From assembly GCF_030553055.1 (NCBI RefSeq), contig NZ_CP130713.1:1240001-1304000 (forward strand): a DNA stretch of 64,000 bases. Direction: 5' to 3'. Source of the stretch: Streptomyces sp. XD-27. GTDB lineage: Bacteria; Actinomycetota; Actinomycetes; Streptomycetales; Streptomycetaceae. The position numbers and the translations under genes are program-made. Positions 55,101 to 63,804 of the stretch are shown one piece after another (positions within the stretch are counted from its first letter, which is position 1; each line of letters opens with the position of its first letter). Under the pieces are notes generated by a model. The model did no database searches and had not been told where the DNA came from. It saw only the letters and a list, made by a program, of their open reading frames with translations.

Positions 55101-55643
55101 CGCCTTGGTCTGGAGCAGGTCCTGGGTGGTCTCCACGAGCAGCGCGTCCGCGCCACCGGCGATCATGCCTTCGGCGTTGGCCTGGTAGGCGTCGCGCAGG
55201 GTGGTGTACGGGGCGTGTCCGAGCGTGGGGAGCTTGGTGCCCGGGCCCATCGAGCCGAGCACCCAGCGCTGCTGTCCGCCGGAGGAGTACGCGTCGGCGG
55301 CCTCGCGGGCGATCCTGGCGCCGGCCTCGGAGAGCTCGAAGACCCGGTCGGCGATGTCGTACTCGGCGAGGGCGGCGTGGTTCGCGCCGAAGGTGTTGGT
55401 CTCCACGCAGTCGACACCGACCGCGAAGTACTCCTCGTGCACCGATCGGACGATGTCCGGGCGGGTGACGTTCAGGATCTCGTTGCAGCCTTCGAGCTGC
55501 TGGAAGTCCTCCATGGAGGGGTCCTGCGCCTGGAGCATCGTGCCCATCGCCCCGTCGGCTACCACCACACGGGTGGCGAGTGCCCGGCGAAGCGCGTCGG
55601 CTCGGCTGCTGCTGGTGGTGGACGGCGGCGTCTGTGCGGCCAT
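52137..55643 (-). CDS. metH: MetH, cobalamin-dependent methionine synthase (1168 aa)
   Basis: Four modules in order. Homocysteine domain: VVVADGAMGTMLQAQDPSME, then zinc Cys residues in GLNCATGPAEMSEHLRY and LVGGCCGTTPEHLRQVVERV. Methyltetrahydrofolate domain: YLAIGERTNANGSKKFREAM. Cobalamin domain: IVLATVRGDVHDIGKNLVDI with the axial His. C-terminal reactivation domain follows (YGACPDLEDRAKIADLLRPE), which binds S-adenosylmethionine. Transfers methyl groups from folate to homocysteine. ATG at 55643 chosen at MAAQTPPSTTSS; upstream frame is antisense to regulatory DNA. No B12 riboswitch is visible upstream. Confidence 0.95.
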   Translation of the reverse strand: MAAQTPPSTTSSSRADALRRALATRVVVADGAMGTMLQAQDPSMEDFQQLEGCNEILNVTRPDIVRSVHEEYFAVGVDCVETNTFGANHAALAEYDIADRVFELSEAGARIAREAADAYSSGGQQRWVLGSMGPGTKLPTLGHAPYTTLRDAYQANAEGMIAGGADALLVETTQDLLQTKAAILGARRALEATGADLPVICSVTVETTGTMLLGSEIGAALTALEPLGIDMIGLNCATGPAEMSEHLRYLARQSRIPLSCMPNAGLPVLGKDGAHYPLTPSELADAQETFVREYGLSLVGGCCGTTPEHLRQVVERVRDLAPGPRDPRPEPGAASLYQAVPFRQDTSYLAIGERTNANGSKKFREAMLAGRWDDCVEMARDQIREGAHMLDLCVDYVGRDGVADMEELAGRFATASTLPIVLDSTEVDVLQAGLEKLGGRAVINSVNYEDGDGPESRFAQVTRLAEEHGAALIALTIDEEGQARTPEKKVEIAERLIADLTGNWGIRESDILIDTLTFTICTGQEESRKDGIATIEAIRELKRRHPDVQTTLGLSNISFGLNPAARILLNSVFLDECVKAGLDSAIVHASKILPIARFDEEQVTTALDLVYDRRTEGYDPLQKLMELFEGATTKSLKASKAEELAALPLEERLKRRIIDGERNGLEADLDDALQDRPALDIVNDTLLDGMKVVGELFGSGQMQLPFVLQSAEVMKTAVAHLEPHMEKSDAEGKGTIVLATVRGDVHDIGKNLVDIILSNNGYNVVNLGIKQPVSAILEAAEEHRADVIGMSGLLVKSTVIMKENLEELNQRKMAADYPVILGGAALTRAYVEQDLHEIYEGEVRYARDAFEGLRLMDALIAVKRGVPGATLPELKQRRVPKRAAVVTEPEPEQGPVRSDVATDNPVPEPPFWGTRVVKGIQQADYASWLDEGALFKGQWGLKEARTGGPSYQELVETEGRPRLRGWLDKLHTENLLEAAVVYGYFRCVSKGEDLVLLGEDGAELTRFTFPRQRRGRRLCLADFFRPEESGETDVVGLQVVTVGSRIGEATAELFAADSYRDYLELHGLSVQLAEALAEYWHARVRAELGFGGEDPEDVVDMFDLKYRGARFSLGYGACPDLEDRAKIADLLRPERIGVQLSEEFQLHPEQSTDAIVIHHPEAKYFNAR

Positions 55644-55852
55644 GGAATGGACTCCCTGAGGTGCGACGGCTGTCGGCTTTGCGGCTCCGCGAGGAGGCGC
55701 ACCTGGCCAGAGTAGCCGCCGGGGGTCCGGGCGGCTCGAGTGTTCCACCACGCGGGACACTTGGGGCCTGCCCCTTGACGGGAACGCGGTCGACCTTGAT
55801 CGTCCGCGGCTCTCCCAGCTATCGAGAGGTCGGCATGGACCGATAGTGTTCA

Positions 55853-55864
55853 GCATTGTCGAAC
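55853..55864. promoter_or_regulatory. GylR operator half 1, upstream of gylR
   Basis: GCATTGTCGAAC, within GTTCAGCATTGTCGAAC, which reads as GTTC/GAAC inverted arms. The identical 12 bases occur before glpF at 56794-56805, pointing to a shared site for the IclR-type regulator encoded 24 bases downstream. Confidence 0.7.
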
Positions 55865-55887
55865 CGCTTACCTGGGGAGGTTTCGCG

Positions 55888-56652
55888 ATGGCACGGACCA
55901 TCCAGTCGCTGGAGCGCGCGGCCGCGATGCTGCGTCTGCTGGCCGGCGGCGAGCGCCGGCTCGGTCTGTCCGACATCGCGTCCGCCCTGGGCCTGGCCAA
56001 GGGCACCGCGCACGGCATCCTGCGCACCCTCCAGCAGGAGGGCTTCGTGGAGCAGGACGCGGCCTCGGGCCGCTACCAGCTCGGCGCCGAGCTGCTGCGC
56101 CTGGGCAACAGCTATCTGGACGTGCACGAGCTGCGCGCCCGCGCGCTGGTATGGGCCGACGACCTGGCGCGGTCCAGCGGGGAGAGCGTCTATCTGGGCG
56201 TGCTGCACCAGCAGGGGGTGCTGATCGTCCACCACGTCTTCCGGCCGGACGACAGCCGCCAGGTGCTGGAGGTCGGCGCCATGCAGCCGCTGCACAGCAC
56301 GGCCCTGGGCAAGGTCCTGTCGGCGTACGACCCCGTGGCGCACAGCGAGGCGGCGGAGGGCGAGCGCAAGGCCTTCACCGACCACACGGTGACGGGTCTG
56401 GAGGAGTTCGAGAACGTCCTGGACCTCACGCGGGCCCGCGGTTGGGGCGCGGACGTCGAGGAGACCTGGGAGGGCGTCGCGTCCGTCGCGGCCCCCATCC
56501 ACGACCGGCGACGGATGCCGGTGGGCGCGGTGGGCATCACCGGCGCGGTGGAGCGGGTCTGCGTGGCCGGCGAGCTGCGGTCCGAGCTGGTCGCGGCGGT
56601 ACGGGACTACGCGCGGGCCATCTCCCGCGACCTGGGCGCCAGCCGCTTCTGA
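55888..56652 (+). CDS. gylR: GylR, IclR-family glycerol regulator (254 aa)
   Basis: Winged helix-turn-helix (ERRLGLSDIASALGLAKGTA, HGILRTLQQEGFVEQD) and IclR effector domain (YLGVLHQQGVLIVHHVFRPD, AMQPLHSTALGKVLSAYDPV, VGAVGITGAVERVCVAGELR). Its place directly upstream of glpF-glpK-glpD and the shared operator sequence match GylR of streptomycetes, which represses the glycerol operon and itself until glycerol or glycerol 3-phosphate is present. The ATG at 55888 follows GGGGAGG. Confidence 0.92.
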   Translation: MARTIQSLERAAAMLRLLAGGERRLGLSDIASALGLAKGTAHGILRTLQQEGFVEQDAASGRYQLGAELLRLGNSYLDVHELRARALVWADDLARSSGESVYLGVLHQQGVLIVHHVFRPDDSRQVLEVGAMQPLHSTALGKVLSAYDPVAHSEAAEGERKAFTDHTVTGLEEFENVLDLTRARGWGADVEETWEGVASVAAPIHDRRRMPVGAVGITGAVERVCVAGELRSELVAAVRDYARAISRDLGASRF

Positions 56653-56793
56653 ATCAGCGGCTCTCGACCCGCTTCCGGGCACCGCTCGGCCGCCCCTCGT
56701 ACGGATCATCACGGTTGGGTTACCAGCGGGTTTTCGCTTCTCGCGACCCTTGACGCTCTCTTCACGGTGCAGAAAACTGCCGTTCATCGGTCG

Positions 56794-56805
56794 GCATTGT
56801 CGAAC
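56794..56805. promoter_or_regulatory. GylR operator half 2, upstream of glpF
   Basis: Second copy of GCATTGTCGAAC in the 279-base gap between gylR and glpF; GTTC occurs again 15 bases earlier (CCGTTCATCGG) and can pair with the GAAC end. No gene is seen in 56653-56931. Confidence 0.7.
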
Positions 56806-56931
56806 ACCTGACGACAATATTCGCTATGGTGGACTCGCCGCGGGCCGACCAACGCCCTCACCGAGAGGGCGCGGACCACCGGAGGGACCCGGGGTTCGCC
56901 TTCCCCTGGACGAAGGACAAAGGAGTCGCGG

Positions 56932-57726
56932 GTGTCCAGCTCCGACATCTTCATCGGCGAGACCATCGGTACCGCCATACTCATCCTGCTCGGTGGCGGC
57001 GTGTGCGCCGCCGTCACGCTCAAGAGCTCCAAGGCCCGGAACGCCGGGTGGCTCGCCATCACCTTCGGGTGGGGCTTCGCCGTGCTCACCGCCGCGTACA
57101 TCTCCGCCCCCCTCTCCGGCGCCCACCTCAACCCTGCCGTCACTCTCGGCCTGGCGATAGAGGGCGGTACGGAATGGGGCGACGTCCCCCTGTACATCGC
57201 CGCCCAGATGCTGGGCGCGATCGTCGGCGCCGCGCTGGTCTGGGTCACCTACCTGGGTCAGTTCACCGCGCACCTCACCGACCACGAGATCGTCGGCGGA
57301 CCGGGCGCGCAGGACACGGCGGCGGCCGTCAAGCAGCAGGCAGACGCCCCCGGCCCGGTGCTCGGCGTCTTCTCCACCGGCCCCGAGATCCGCAACACGG
57401 TGCAGAACCTGGCCACCGAGATCATCGGCACCGCTGTGCTCGTCCTCGCGATCCTCACCCAGGGACTCAACAACGAGGGCAACGGCCTCGGCGTCCTCGG
57501 TGTGATGGCCACGTCGTTCGTCGTCGTCGGCATCGGCCTGTCGCTGGGCGGCCCCACCGGCTACGCCATCAACCCGGCCCGCGACCTGGGCCCGCGCATC
57601 ACGCACGCCCTCCTGCCGCTGCCCAACAAGGGCGGCTCGGACTGGGCCTACGCCTGGATTCCCGTCGTCGGCCCGCTCGTGGGCGCCGCCCTGGCCGGCG
57701 GCCTCTACAAGCTGGCCTTCGTCTGA
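56932..57726 (+). CDS. glpF: GlpF, glycerol facilitator (264 aa)
   Basis: Aquaporin-family channel with two N-P-A boxes, [17 protein letters not shown] and [18 protein letters not shown]; the Asp after the second box (NPARD) marks the glycerol-conducting subgroup. Six membrane segments. GTG 56932 follows AAAGGAG. First gene of the glpF-glpK-glpD operon (gaps 46 and 4 bases), controlled by GylR. Confidence 0.94.
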   Translation: MSSSDIFIGETIGTAILILLGGGVCAAVTLKSSKARNAGWLAITFGWGFAVLTAAYISAPLSGAHLNPAVTLGLAIEGGTEWGDVPLYIAAQMLGAIVGAALVWVTYLGQFTAHLTDHEIVGGPGAQDTAAAVKQQADAPGPVLGVFSTGPEIRNTVQNLATEIIGTAVLVLAILTQGLNNEGNGLGVLGVMATSFVVVGIGLSLGGPTGYAINPARDLGPRITHALLPLPNKGGSDWAYAWIPVVGPLVGAALAGGLYKLAFV

Positions 57727-57772
57727 GCCCGACGCCCCCGTTCCCACAGACTTCGCAGGAGAGCGACACACC

Positions 57773-59320
57773 ATGACCGAGACCCACACCACCGGCGCCA
57801 CCTCGCACGGCCACGGCCCGTTCATCGCGGCGATCGACCAGGGCACCACCTCCAGCCGCTGCATCGTCTTCGACCGCGACGGCCGCATCGTCTCCGTCGA
57901 CCAGAAGGAGCACGAGCAGATCTTCCCCAAGCCGGGCTGGGTGGAGCACAACGCCACCGAGATCTGGCAGAACGTCCAGGAGGTCGTCGCCGGCGCCATC
58001 AGCAAGGCCGGGATCACCGCCGCCGACGTCAAGGCGATCGGCATCACCAACCAGCGCGAGACCACCCTGCTGTGGGACAAGAACACCGGTGAGCCGGTGC
58101 ACAACGCCCTGGTCTGGCAGGACACCCGCACCGACGCCCTGTGCAAGGAGCTCGGCCGCAACGTCGGCCAGGACCGCTTCCGCCGCGAGACCGGCCTGCC
58201 GCTCGCGTCGTACTTCTCCGGCCCCAAGGTCCGCTGGCTGCTGGACAACGTCGACGGGCTGCGCGAGCGCGCCGAGGCCGGCGAGATCCTCTTCGGCACC
58301 ATGGACTCCTGGGTCATCTGGAACCTCACCGGCGGTGTCGACGGCGGCCACCACGTCACCGACGTCACCAACGCCTCCCGCACCATGCTGATGAACCTGC
58401 ACAGCATGGAGTGGGACGAGAAGATCCTGTCCTCCATGGAGATCCCGGCGGCCGTGCTGCCGGAGATCCGCTCCTCCGCCGAGGTGTACGGGCACGTCAA
58501 GGGCGGCGTCCTGGACGGCGTCCCGGTCGCCTCCGCGCTCGGTGACCAGCAGGCGGCACTGTTCGGCCAGACCTGCTTCGCCGAGGGCGAGGCCAAGTCC
58601 ACCTACGGCACCGGCACCTTCATGCTGATGAACACCGGCGAGAAGGTCATCAACTCCTACAGCGGCCTGCTGACCACGGTCGGCTACCGGATCGGCGACC
58701 AGAAGCCGGTCTACGCCCTGGAGGGCTCCATCGCCGTCACCGGTTCGCTGGTGCAGTGGATGCGCGACCAGATGGGCCTGATCAAGAGCGCGGCCGAGAT
58801 CGAGACGCTCGCCAGCTCCGTCGAGGACAACGGCGGCGCCTACTTCGTGCCGGCCTTCTCCGGCCTGTTCGCCCCGTACTGGCGCTCGGACGCCCGCGGT
58901 GTGATCGCCGGTCTGACCCGGTACGTCACCAAGGCGCACATCGCCCGCGCCGTGCTCGAGGCCACCGCCTGGCAGACCCGCGAGATCACCGACGCCATGA
59001 CCAAGGACTCCGGCGTCGAGCTGGCCGCGCTCAAGGTCGACGGCGGCATGACCTCCAACAACCTGCTGATGCAGACCATCTCGGACTTCGCGGACGCGCC
59101 GGTGGTGCGCCCGATGGTCGCCGAGACGACCTGCCTCGGCGCCGCCTACGCCGCCGGTCTCGCCGTCGGCTTCTGGCCGGACACCGACGCCCTGCGCGCC
59201 AACTGGCGCCGGGCCGCCGAGTGGACCCCCCGTATGGACGCGGACGTACGCGACCGCGAGTACAAGAACTGGCTCAAGGCCGTCGAGCGGACCATGGGCT
59301 GGATCGAGGACGAGGAGTAA
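57773..59320 (+). CDS. glpK: GlpK, glycerol kinase (515 aa)
   Basis: FGGY-family kinase: [20 protein letters not shown] (phosphate loop), [60 protein letters not shown] and [20 protein letters not shown]. Phosphorylates glycerol to sn-glycerol 3-phosphate using ATP, trapping it in the cell. Full length. Tight spacing to glpD (4 bases) suggests coupling. Confidence 0.96.
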   Translation: MTETHTTGATSHGHGPFIAAIDQGTTSSRCIVFDRDGRIVSVDQKEHEQIFPKPGWVEHNATEIWQNVQEVVAGAISKAGITAADVKAIGITNQRETTLLWDKNTGEPVHNALVWQDTRTDALCKELGRNVGQDRFRRETGLPLASYFSGPKVRWLLDNVDGLRERAEAGEILFGTMDSWVIWNLTGGVDGGHHVTDVTNASRTMLMNLHSMEWDEKILSSMEIPAAVLPEIRSSAEVYGHVKGGVLDGVPVASALGDQQAALFGQTCFAEGEAKSTYGTGTFMLMNTGEKVINSYSGLLTTVGYRIGDQKPVYALEGSIAVTGSLVQWMRDQMGLIKSAAEIETLASSVEDNGGAYFVPAFSGLFAPYWRSDARGVIAGLTRYVTKAHIARAVLEATAWQTREITDAMTKDSGVELAALKVDGGMTSNNLLMQTISDFADAPVVRPMVAETTCLGAAYAAGLAVGFWPDTDALRANWRRAAEWTPRMDADVRDREYKNWLKAVERTMGWIEDEE

Positions 59321-59324
59321 TCAT

Positions 59325-60938
59325 ATGACCACCCTGCAGAGCGCCCCGGCCCTCGGTGCGCACCCGGCTGCCGGCTCGAACCCGAGCCGCGCCGAGACCC
59401 GGGAACAGCTGTCGAAGGCTTCGTACGACCTCCTGGTGATCGGTGGCGGCATTCTGGGCATCACCACCGCCTGGCACGCCGCGCAGTCCGGACTGCGGGT
59501 GGCCATGGTGGACGCCGGCGACTTCGCCGGCGCCACCTCCTCCGCCTCCTCCAAGCTGCTCCACGGCGGCCTGCGCTACCTCCAGACCGGCGCGGTCAAG
59601 CTGGTCGCCGAGAACCACTTCGAGCGGCGCGCGGTCTCCCGTACCGTCGCCCCGCACCTGGCGAACCCGCTCACCTTCTACCTGCCGGTGTACAAGGGCG
59701 GCCCGCACGGCGCCACCAAGCTCGGCGCGGGCGTCTTCGCCTACTCCGCGCTCTCCGCCTTCCGGGACGGCGTCGGCCACGTCATCAGCCCGGAGCGGGC
59801 CGCGCGGGACGTGCCGGAGCTGCGCACCGACAACCTCAAGGCGGTCGCGGTCTACGGCGACGGCCAGATGAACGACAGCCGGATGGCGCTGATGACGGTG
59901 CGCGCGGCGGCCGAGGCAGGCGCGACCGTCCTCAACCACGCCGAGGTCACCGGGCTGCGCTTCACCGGCGGCCGGGTCACCGGCGCCGAACTCAAGGACC
60001 GCACCGACGGCACCGAGTTCGGGGTCGACGCCCGCCTGGTGCTCAACGCCACCGGCCCGTGGGTGGACCACCTGCGCAGGATGGAGGACCCGAACGCGGC
60101 GCCGTCCATCCGCCTGTCCAAGGGCGCGCACCTGGTCCTCAAGCGCACCTCCCCCTGGAAGGCCGCGCTGGCGACCCCCATCGACAAGTACCGCATCACC
60201 TTCGCCCTCCCCTGGGAGGACATGCTCCTGCTCGGCACCACCGACGAGGAGTTCGAGGGCGACCCGGCGGACTGCCAGGTCAACGACAAGGACATAGCCC
60301 AGATCCTGGACGAGGCCGCGTTCTCCATCCGCGACCAGCAGCTCTCCCGCGACCTGATCACCTACTCGTTCGCGGGCCTGCGGGTGCTCCCGGGCGGCCC
60401 GGGCGACACCGCCAAGGCCAAGCGCGAGACGGTCGTCACCGAGGGCAAGGGCGGCATGCTGTCCATCGCGGGCGGCAAGTGGACGACCTTCCGGCACATC
60501 GGCCGCACCGTCATGAACAAGCTCGCCCAACTGCCGGGCCGGCCGCTCGCGGACGACATGGAGCCGCTGTCCCAGCTGCCCAAGCACATGCCGCTGCCGG
60601 GCCTGGCCAACCCGCAGGCGGTCGCGCACCGGCTGCTGGTCGACGGCGGTACGCCCGGCCCGCGGATGGCCGCCGACACCGCCCGCCACCTGGCCACCCA
60701 CTACGGCTCGCTGTCCTTCGACATCGCCCGGCTGGCCAACGAGGACCCGGCGCTGGCCGAGCGGATCCACCCCGACGCCCCGGAGATCTGGGCACAGGTC
60801 GTCTACGCCCGTGACCTGGAGTGGGCCGAGACGGCGGAGGACGTGCTGCGCCGCCGCACCACGCTGACGATCCGCGGCCTGGACACGGACGAGGTCCGCG
60901 CCAAGGTCCAGAGCCTGCTGGACGCCCGGCAGAGCTGA
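59325..60938 (+). CDS. glpD: GlpD, FAD-dependent glycerol-3-phosphate dehydrogenase (537 aa)
   Basis: N-terminal FAD-binding motif DLLVIGGGILGITTAWHAAQ, then SSASSKLLHGGLRYLQTGAV, and C-terminal DAO domain with GMLSIAGGKWTTFRHIGRTV. Oxidises glycerol 3-phosphate to dihydroxyacetone phosphate and passes electrons to menaquinone at the membrane. A 30-residue N-terminal lead precedes the Rossmann motif. Last gene of the glycerol operon; a strong terminator follows. Confidence 0.95.
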   Translation: MTTLQSAPALGAHPAAGSNPSRAETREQLSKASYDLLVIGGGILGITTAWHAAQSGLRVAMVDAGDFAGATSSASSKLLHGGLRYLQTGAVKLVAENHFERRAVSRTVAPHLANPLTFYLPVYKGGPHGATKLGAGVFAYSALSAFRDGVGHVISPERAARDVPELRTDNLKAVAVYGDGQMNDSRMALMTVRAAAEAGATVLNHAEVTGLRFTGGRVTGAELKDRTDGTEFGVDARLVLNATGPWVDHLRRMEDPNAAPSIRLSKGAHLVLKRTSPWKAALATPIDKYRITFALPWEDMLLLGTTDEEFEGDPADCQVNDKDIAQILDEAAFSIRDQQLSRDLITYSFAGLRVLPGGPGDTAKAKRETVVTEGKGGMLSIAGGKWTTFRHIGRTVMNKLAQLPGRPLADDMEPLSQLPKHMPLPGLANPQAVAHRLLVDGGTPGPRMAADTARHLATHYGSLSFDIARLANEDPALAERIHPDAPEIWAQVVYARDLEWAETAEDVLRRRTTLTIRGLDTDEVRAKVQSLLDARQS

Positions 60939-60955
60939 TCGCCGACCGAACCCGC

Positions 60956-60991
60956 CGAGGGGAGGGGCCCGTGCGCGGGCCACTCCCCTCG
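60956..60991. terminator. 16-bp stem terminator of the glycerol operon
   Basis: CGAGGGGAGGGGCCCG pairs with 60976-60991 (one mismatch) around a 4-base loop, 17 bases after the glpD stop. Confidence 0.85.
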
Positions 60992-61097
60992 CGTTCGTAT
61001 GACGACAGTCCGGGCGTTCGGAGGGCGGCACCCCCGATACGGTCATGTTCGGCGGATCTCCGTCGGAGCCGGCGGAGCTGCTGGGACAGTGACCGAC

Positions 61098-62645
61098 ATG
61101 GACGCGTACGCATCTTTGACCGACGCCGTGGGCGACACCCCGCTGGTACGTCTGAACCGGATCACCGCAGGTCTCACCGCACCCGTCTACGCCAAGCTGG
61201 AGTACGTCAACCCCGGCGGCAGCGTGAAGGACCGGGCCGCGCTGGCGATGGTGCGGGCGGCCGAGGAGGCCGGGGAACTGCGGCCCGGCGGCACGATCGT
61301 GGAGGGCACCTCGGGCAACACGGGGGTGGGACTTGCGATGGTGGCCGCCCAGCGCGGCTACCGCTGCGTGTTCGTCCTGCCGGACAAGACGAGCGACGAG
61401 AAGGTCGCCGTGCTGCGGGCGTACGGGGCGCGGGTCGTGCTGTGCCGCAGCGGCCTGCCGCTGGAGCACCCCGACCACGTGTTCAACACGGCGGTCCGGA
61501 TCGCGGCCGAGACGCCCGGCGGCTGGCACGCCAACCAGTACGACAACAACGCCAACCCGGTGGCCCACTACCGCACCACGGGCCCGGAGATCTGGCGGCA
61601 GACGGGCGGCCGGATCACGCACCTGGTGGCCGGGGTCGGCACCGGCGGGACGATCACCGGGGCGGGCGAGTACCTCAAGGAGGCCGGCGGCGGGCGGGTC
61701 ACCGTGGTGGGCGCCGACCCCGAGGCATCCCGGTACTCGGGCGGCGACGGCCGCCCGTACTTCGTGGAGAGCATCGGGCACTACCTGCATCCGGAGACCG
61801 TCGAGGACCGGTGGCCGGACGTCTACCGCCGGTCGGTGGTGGACCGCTTCGAGCGGATCGGCGACCGCGAGTCGCTGCTGACGGCCCGTCGGCTGGCGCG
61901 GGAGGAGGGCCTGCTGGCGGGCGGCTCGGCGGGCACCGCGGTGGCGGCCGCGCTGCGCGTCGCCGCCGAGCTGGGCCCGGAGCACCTGGTCGTCGTGGTG
62001 CTGCCGGACTCCGGGCGCAACTATCTCTCCAAGGTCCACGACGACGGGTGGCTGCGGCACTGGGGCTTCCTCGACGGCGACGGGACCGGGCCGGTGGTCG
62101 GCGACGCCCCGAGCACGCCGCTGGGGCTGTCCCTGCGCCCCTCGGCCACCGTCGGTCAGACGCTGGCGACCCTGGAGGAACGGGCCGGCGAGAAGCGGCC
62201 CGACGGGCGCGGGGCGGACACGGCGGCGCTGGTGACGATGGTGCCGGAGCGACCGGACCGCCCCGTCATGGGCACCGAGATCCTCGGCAGCGTCACCGCG
62301 CGGCTGCTGCGGGAGTCCCTGGCCACAGGGGCGGCGCACCCGGACGACGCGCTGCGCGACCATCTCGCCCCGGCGCCGCCCGCCTTCGGCAGCGGCGAGC
62401 CGGCCGCCGATGCCCTGGCGGCGCTGGACGGGCACGCCGCGGAGACCGCCGTGGTGCTGTTCGACGGCCGGGCGCGGGCGCTGGTCGGCCGCGCCGCCCT
62501 GGCGGCGCTGGTGCGTGCCCAGGACGCGGCGGCCGACGGGCCGGGCACCGCGCCGGAGACCGCGCCGGACGCCGCTTCGGACGACACGACAGACGCCGTG
62601 ACGGATGCCGTGACGGATGCCGCGGCGGCGCCTGTCGGGGCCTGA
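61098..62645 (+). CDS. cystathionine-beta-synthase-like PLP enzyme (515 aa)
   Basis: The PLP fold covers residues about 1-320: GDTPLVRLNRITAG, NPGGSVKDRAALAMVRAAEE with the Schiff-base Lys, EGTSGNTGVGLAMVAAQRGY, GVGTGGTITGAGEYLKEAGG and VVVLPDSGRNYLSKVHDDGW. The C-terminal region, where CBS domains sit in cystathionine beta-synthase, shows only weak CBS character (MGTEILGSVTARLLRESLAT) and ends in an Asp/Thr/Ala repeat (DAVTDAVTDAA). It would join serine with homocysteine or sulfide. A GTG start at 61089 is also possible. The 227-base gap after it has no convincing gene. Confidence 0.82.
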   Translation: MDAYASLTDAVGDTPLVRLNRITAGLTAPVYAKLEYVNPGGSVKDRAALAMVRAAEEAGELRPGGTIVEGTSGNTGVGLAMVAAQRGYRCVFVLPDKTSDEKVAVLRAYGARVVLCRSGLPLEHPDHVFNTAVRIAAETPGGWHANQYDNNANPVAHYRTTGPEIWRQTGGRITHLVAGVGTGGTITGAGEYLKEAGGGRVTVVGADPEASRYSGGDGRPYFVESIGHYLHPETVEDRWPDVYRRSVVDRFERIGDRESLLTARRLAREEGLLAGGSAGTAVAAALRVAAELGPEHLVVVVLPDSGRNYLSKVHDDGWLRHWGFLDGDGTGPVVGDAPSTPLGLSLRPSATVGQTLATLEERAGEKRPDGRGADTAALVTMVPERPDRPVMGTEILGSVTARLLRESLATGAAHPDDALRDHLAPAPPAFGSGEPAADALAALDGHAAETAVVLFDGRARALVGRAALAALVRAQDAAADGPGTAPETAPDAASDDTTDAVTDAVTDAAAAPVGA

Positions 62646-62841
62646 GAGACGCCGCGGCGGGGGGCATCTGCGCGGCTATGGGGCGCCGCGAACGCCTCCA
62701 ACTCGCCCTGTACGTGGCGGTGGTTGCGCCGCGCTGGGAACTGATCCGGGAGCTGCGCGCGGCGCGATCGGACCGGTCCGTACCGGCCCGGGTCGGCGAC
62801 GACGCCATGGCCGGGCCGCCCACCGGGCCATAATGAGAGCC

Positions 62842-62856
62842 AGACATCGGACGTCT
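62842..62856. promoter_or_regulatory. FadR-type operator, copy 1, with promoter
   Basis: AGAC-ATCGGAC-GTCT is an inverted repeat just after a CATAAT -10-like hexamer (62829-62834) and 17 bases before the regulator ATG. It shares ACATCGGAC with the larger palindrome after the gene, suggesting autoregulation. Confidence 0.6.
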
Positions 62857-62872
62857 TACGGGGAGGCCCATC

Positions 62873-63544
62873 ATGGCGGTCACCGACGAGGCGATCGAGA
62901 AGATCAAGGACATGATCGTCTCGGGTGCGCTGCGGCCCGGCGACCGCCTCCCCAAGGAGAGCGAACTGGCCGCGGAGCTGGGGCTGTCCCGCAACTCGCT
63001 GCGCGAGGCGGTACGGGCCCTGTCGCTGATCCGCATCCTGGACGTGCGGCAGGGCGACGGCACCTACGTCACCAGCCTGGACCCCGAACTGCTGCTCCAG
63101 GAGCTCGGTTTCATCGTCGACTTCCACCAGGACGACACGGCGCTGGAGTTCCTGGCCGTCCGGCGCGTCCTGGAGCCCGCGGCGACCGCGCTGGCCTGTG
63201 CCCGGATCACCGACGCGGAGCTGGACGAGCTGTCGGCGCAGTTGGACGCGCTGGGCCCGCGGCCCTCGGTGCGCCAACTGGTCGCCTGCGACGTGGAATT
63301 CCACCACCGCATCGCCCGGGCGTCCGGCAACGGTGTGCTCTGCTCGCTGCTGGACGGCCTGTCCGGGCCGACCAGCCGGACCCGCGTCTGGCGCACCCTG
63401 ACCCGCAACGGCGCGGCCGCCCGCACCCTGTACGAGCACCGCGCGATCCTGGCCGCGCTGCGCGACCGGGATGCGGAGGCGGCCCGGTCGTGGGCCACGG
63501 TCCACGTCGCGAGCGCCGAACACTGGCTGCGCGCCGCGCTGTGA
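62873..63544 (+). CDS. FadR-subfamily GntR regulator (223 aa)
   Basis: GntR winged helix-turn-helix (SGALRPGDRLPKESELAAEL, GLSRNSLREAVRALSLIRIL, VRQGDGTYVTSLDPELL) and the all-helical FCD effector domain (FLAVRRVLEPAATALACARI, CDVEFHHRIARASGNGVLCS) with the metal-binding Asp and His. The FCD domain usually binds small carboxylic acids. The ATG at 62873 follows GGGGAGG. The target genes are unknown; the operator downstream faces the PAC2 gene, and the upstream one is its own. Confidence 0.9.
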   Translation: MAVTDEAIEKIKDMIVSGALRPGDRLPKESELAAELGLSRNSLREAVRALSLIRILDVRQGDGTYVTSLDPELLLQELGFIVDFHQDDTALEFLAVRRVLEPAATALACARITDAELDELSAQLDALGPRPSVRQLVACDVEFHHRIARASGNGVLCSLLDGLSGPTSRTRVWRTLTRNGAAARTLYEHRAILAALRDRDAEAARSWATVHVASAEHWLRAAL

Positions 63545-63584
63545 CCGAGGCCCCCCGACAGGCCACCCCGTCACCACGGCAGGA

Positions 63585-63613
63585 ACATCGGACCTTTCAC
63601 GGTGATCCGATGT
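63585..63613. promoter_or_regulatory. FadR-type operator, copy 2 (perfect palindrome)
   Basis: ACATCGGA and TCCGATGT, exact complements 13 bases apart, 41 bases after the regulator stop and about 190 bases before the PAC2 gene. A third partial match (CCCGATGTGAAC) lies near 63638. The rest of the 260-base gap holds no gene. Confidence 0.6.
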
Positions 63614-63804
63614 CTAAGCCCCTGTGGGCGCCGGTGTCCCGATGTGAACGAATTCATGGGATAACACGTCCGATGAATCTGCGTCCCCTTCCTGGACAAG
63701 GCTGCGGCCGAAGGCCCTGGAAGCCGTAGGCTGGGACCGCACGCAACGGAACTGCAGCCGGCGGTGGCACGGACCCGTCCGCCCCGGTCGGAAGGAGGCG
63801 CTGG

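Noticed and set aside
55644..55887. Possible cobalamin riboswitch before metH
   Set aside because: The conserved B12-box and its flanking helices are not visible, and the gap is taken up by the gylR promoter region.
59274..62435. 1053-codon leftward frame antisense to glpD and the PLP enzyme
   Set aside because: Antisense to two clearly recognised enzymes, with no domain or ribosome site of its own.
62678..62833. 51-codon frame between the PLP enzyme and the FadR-type gene
   Set aside because: Weak ribosome site, no recognisable domain, and it continues a shadow frame of the upstream gene.
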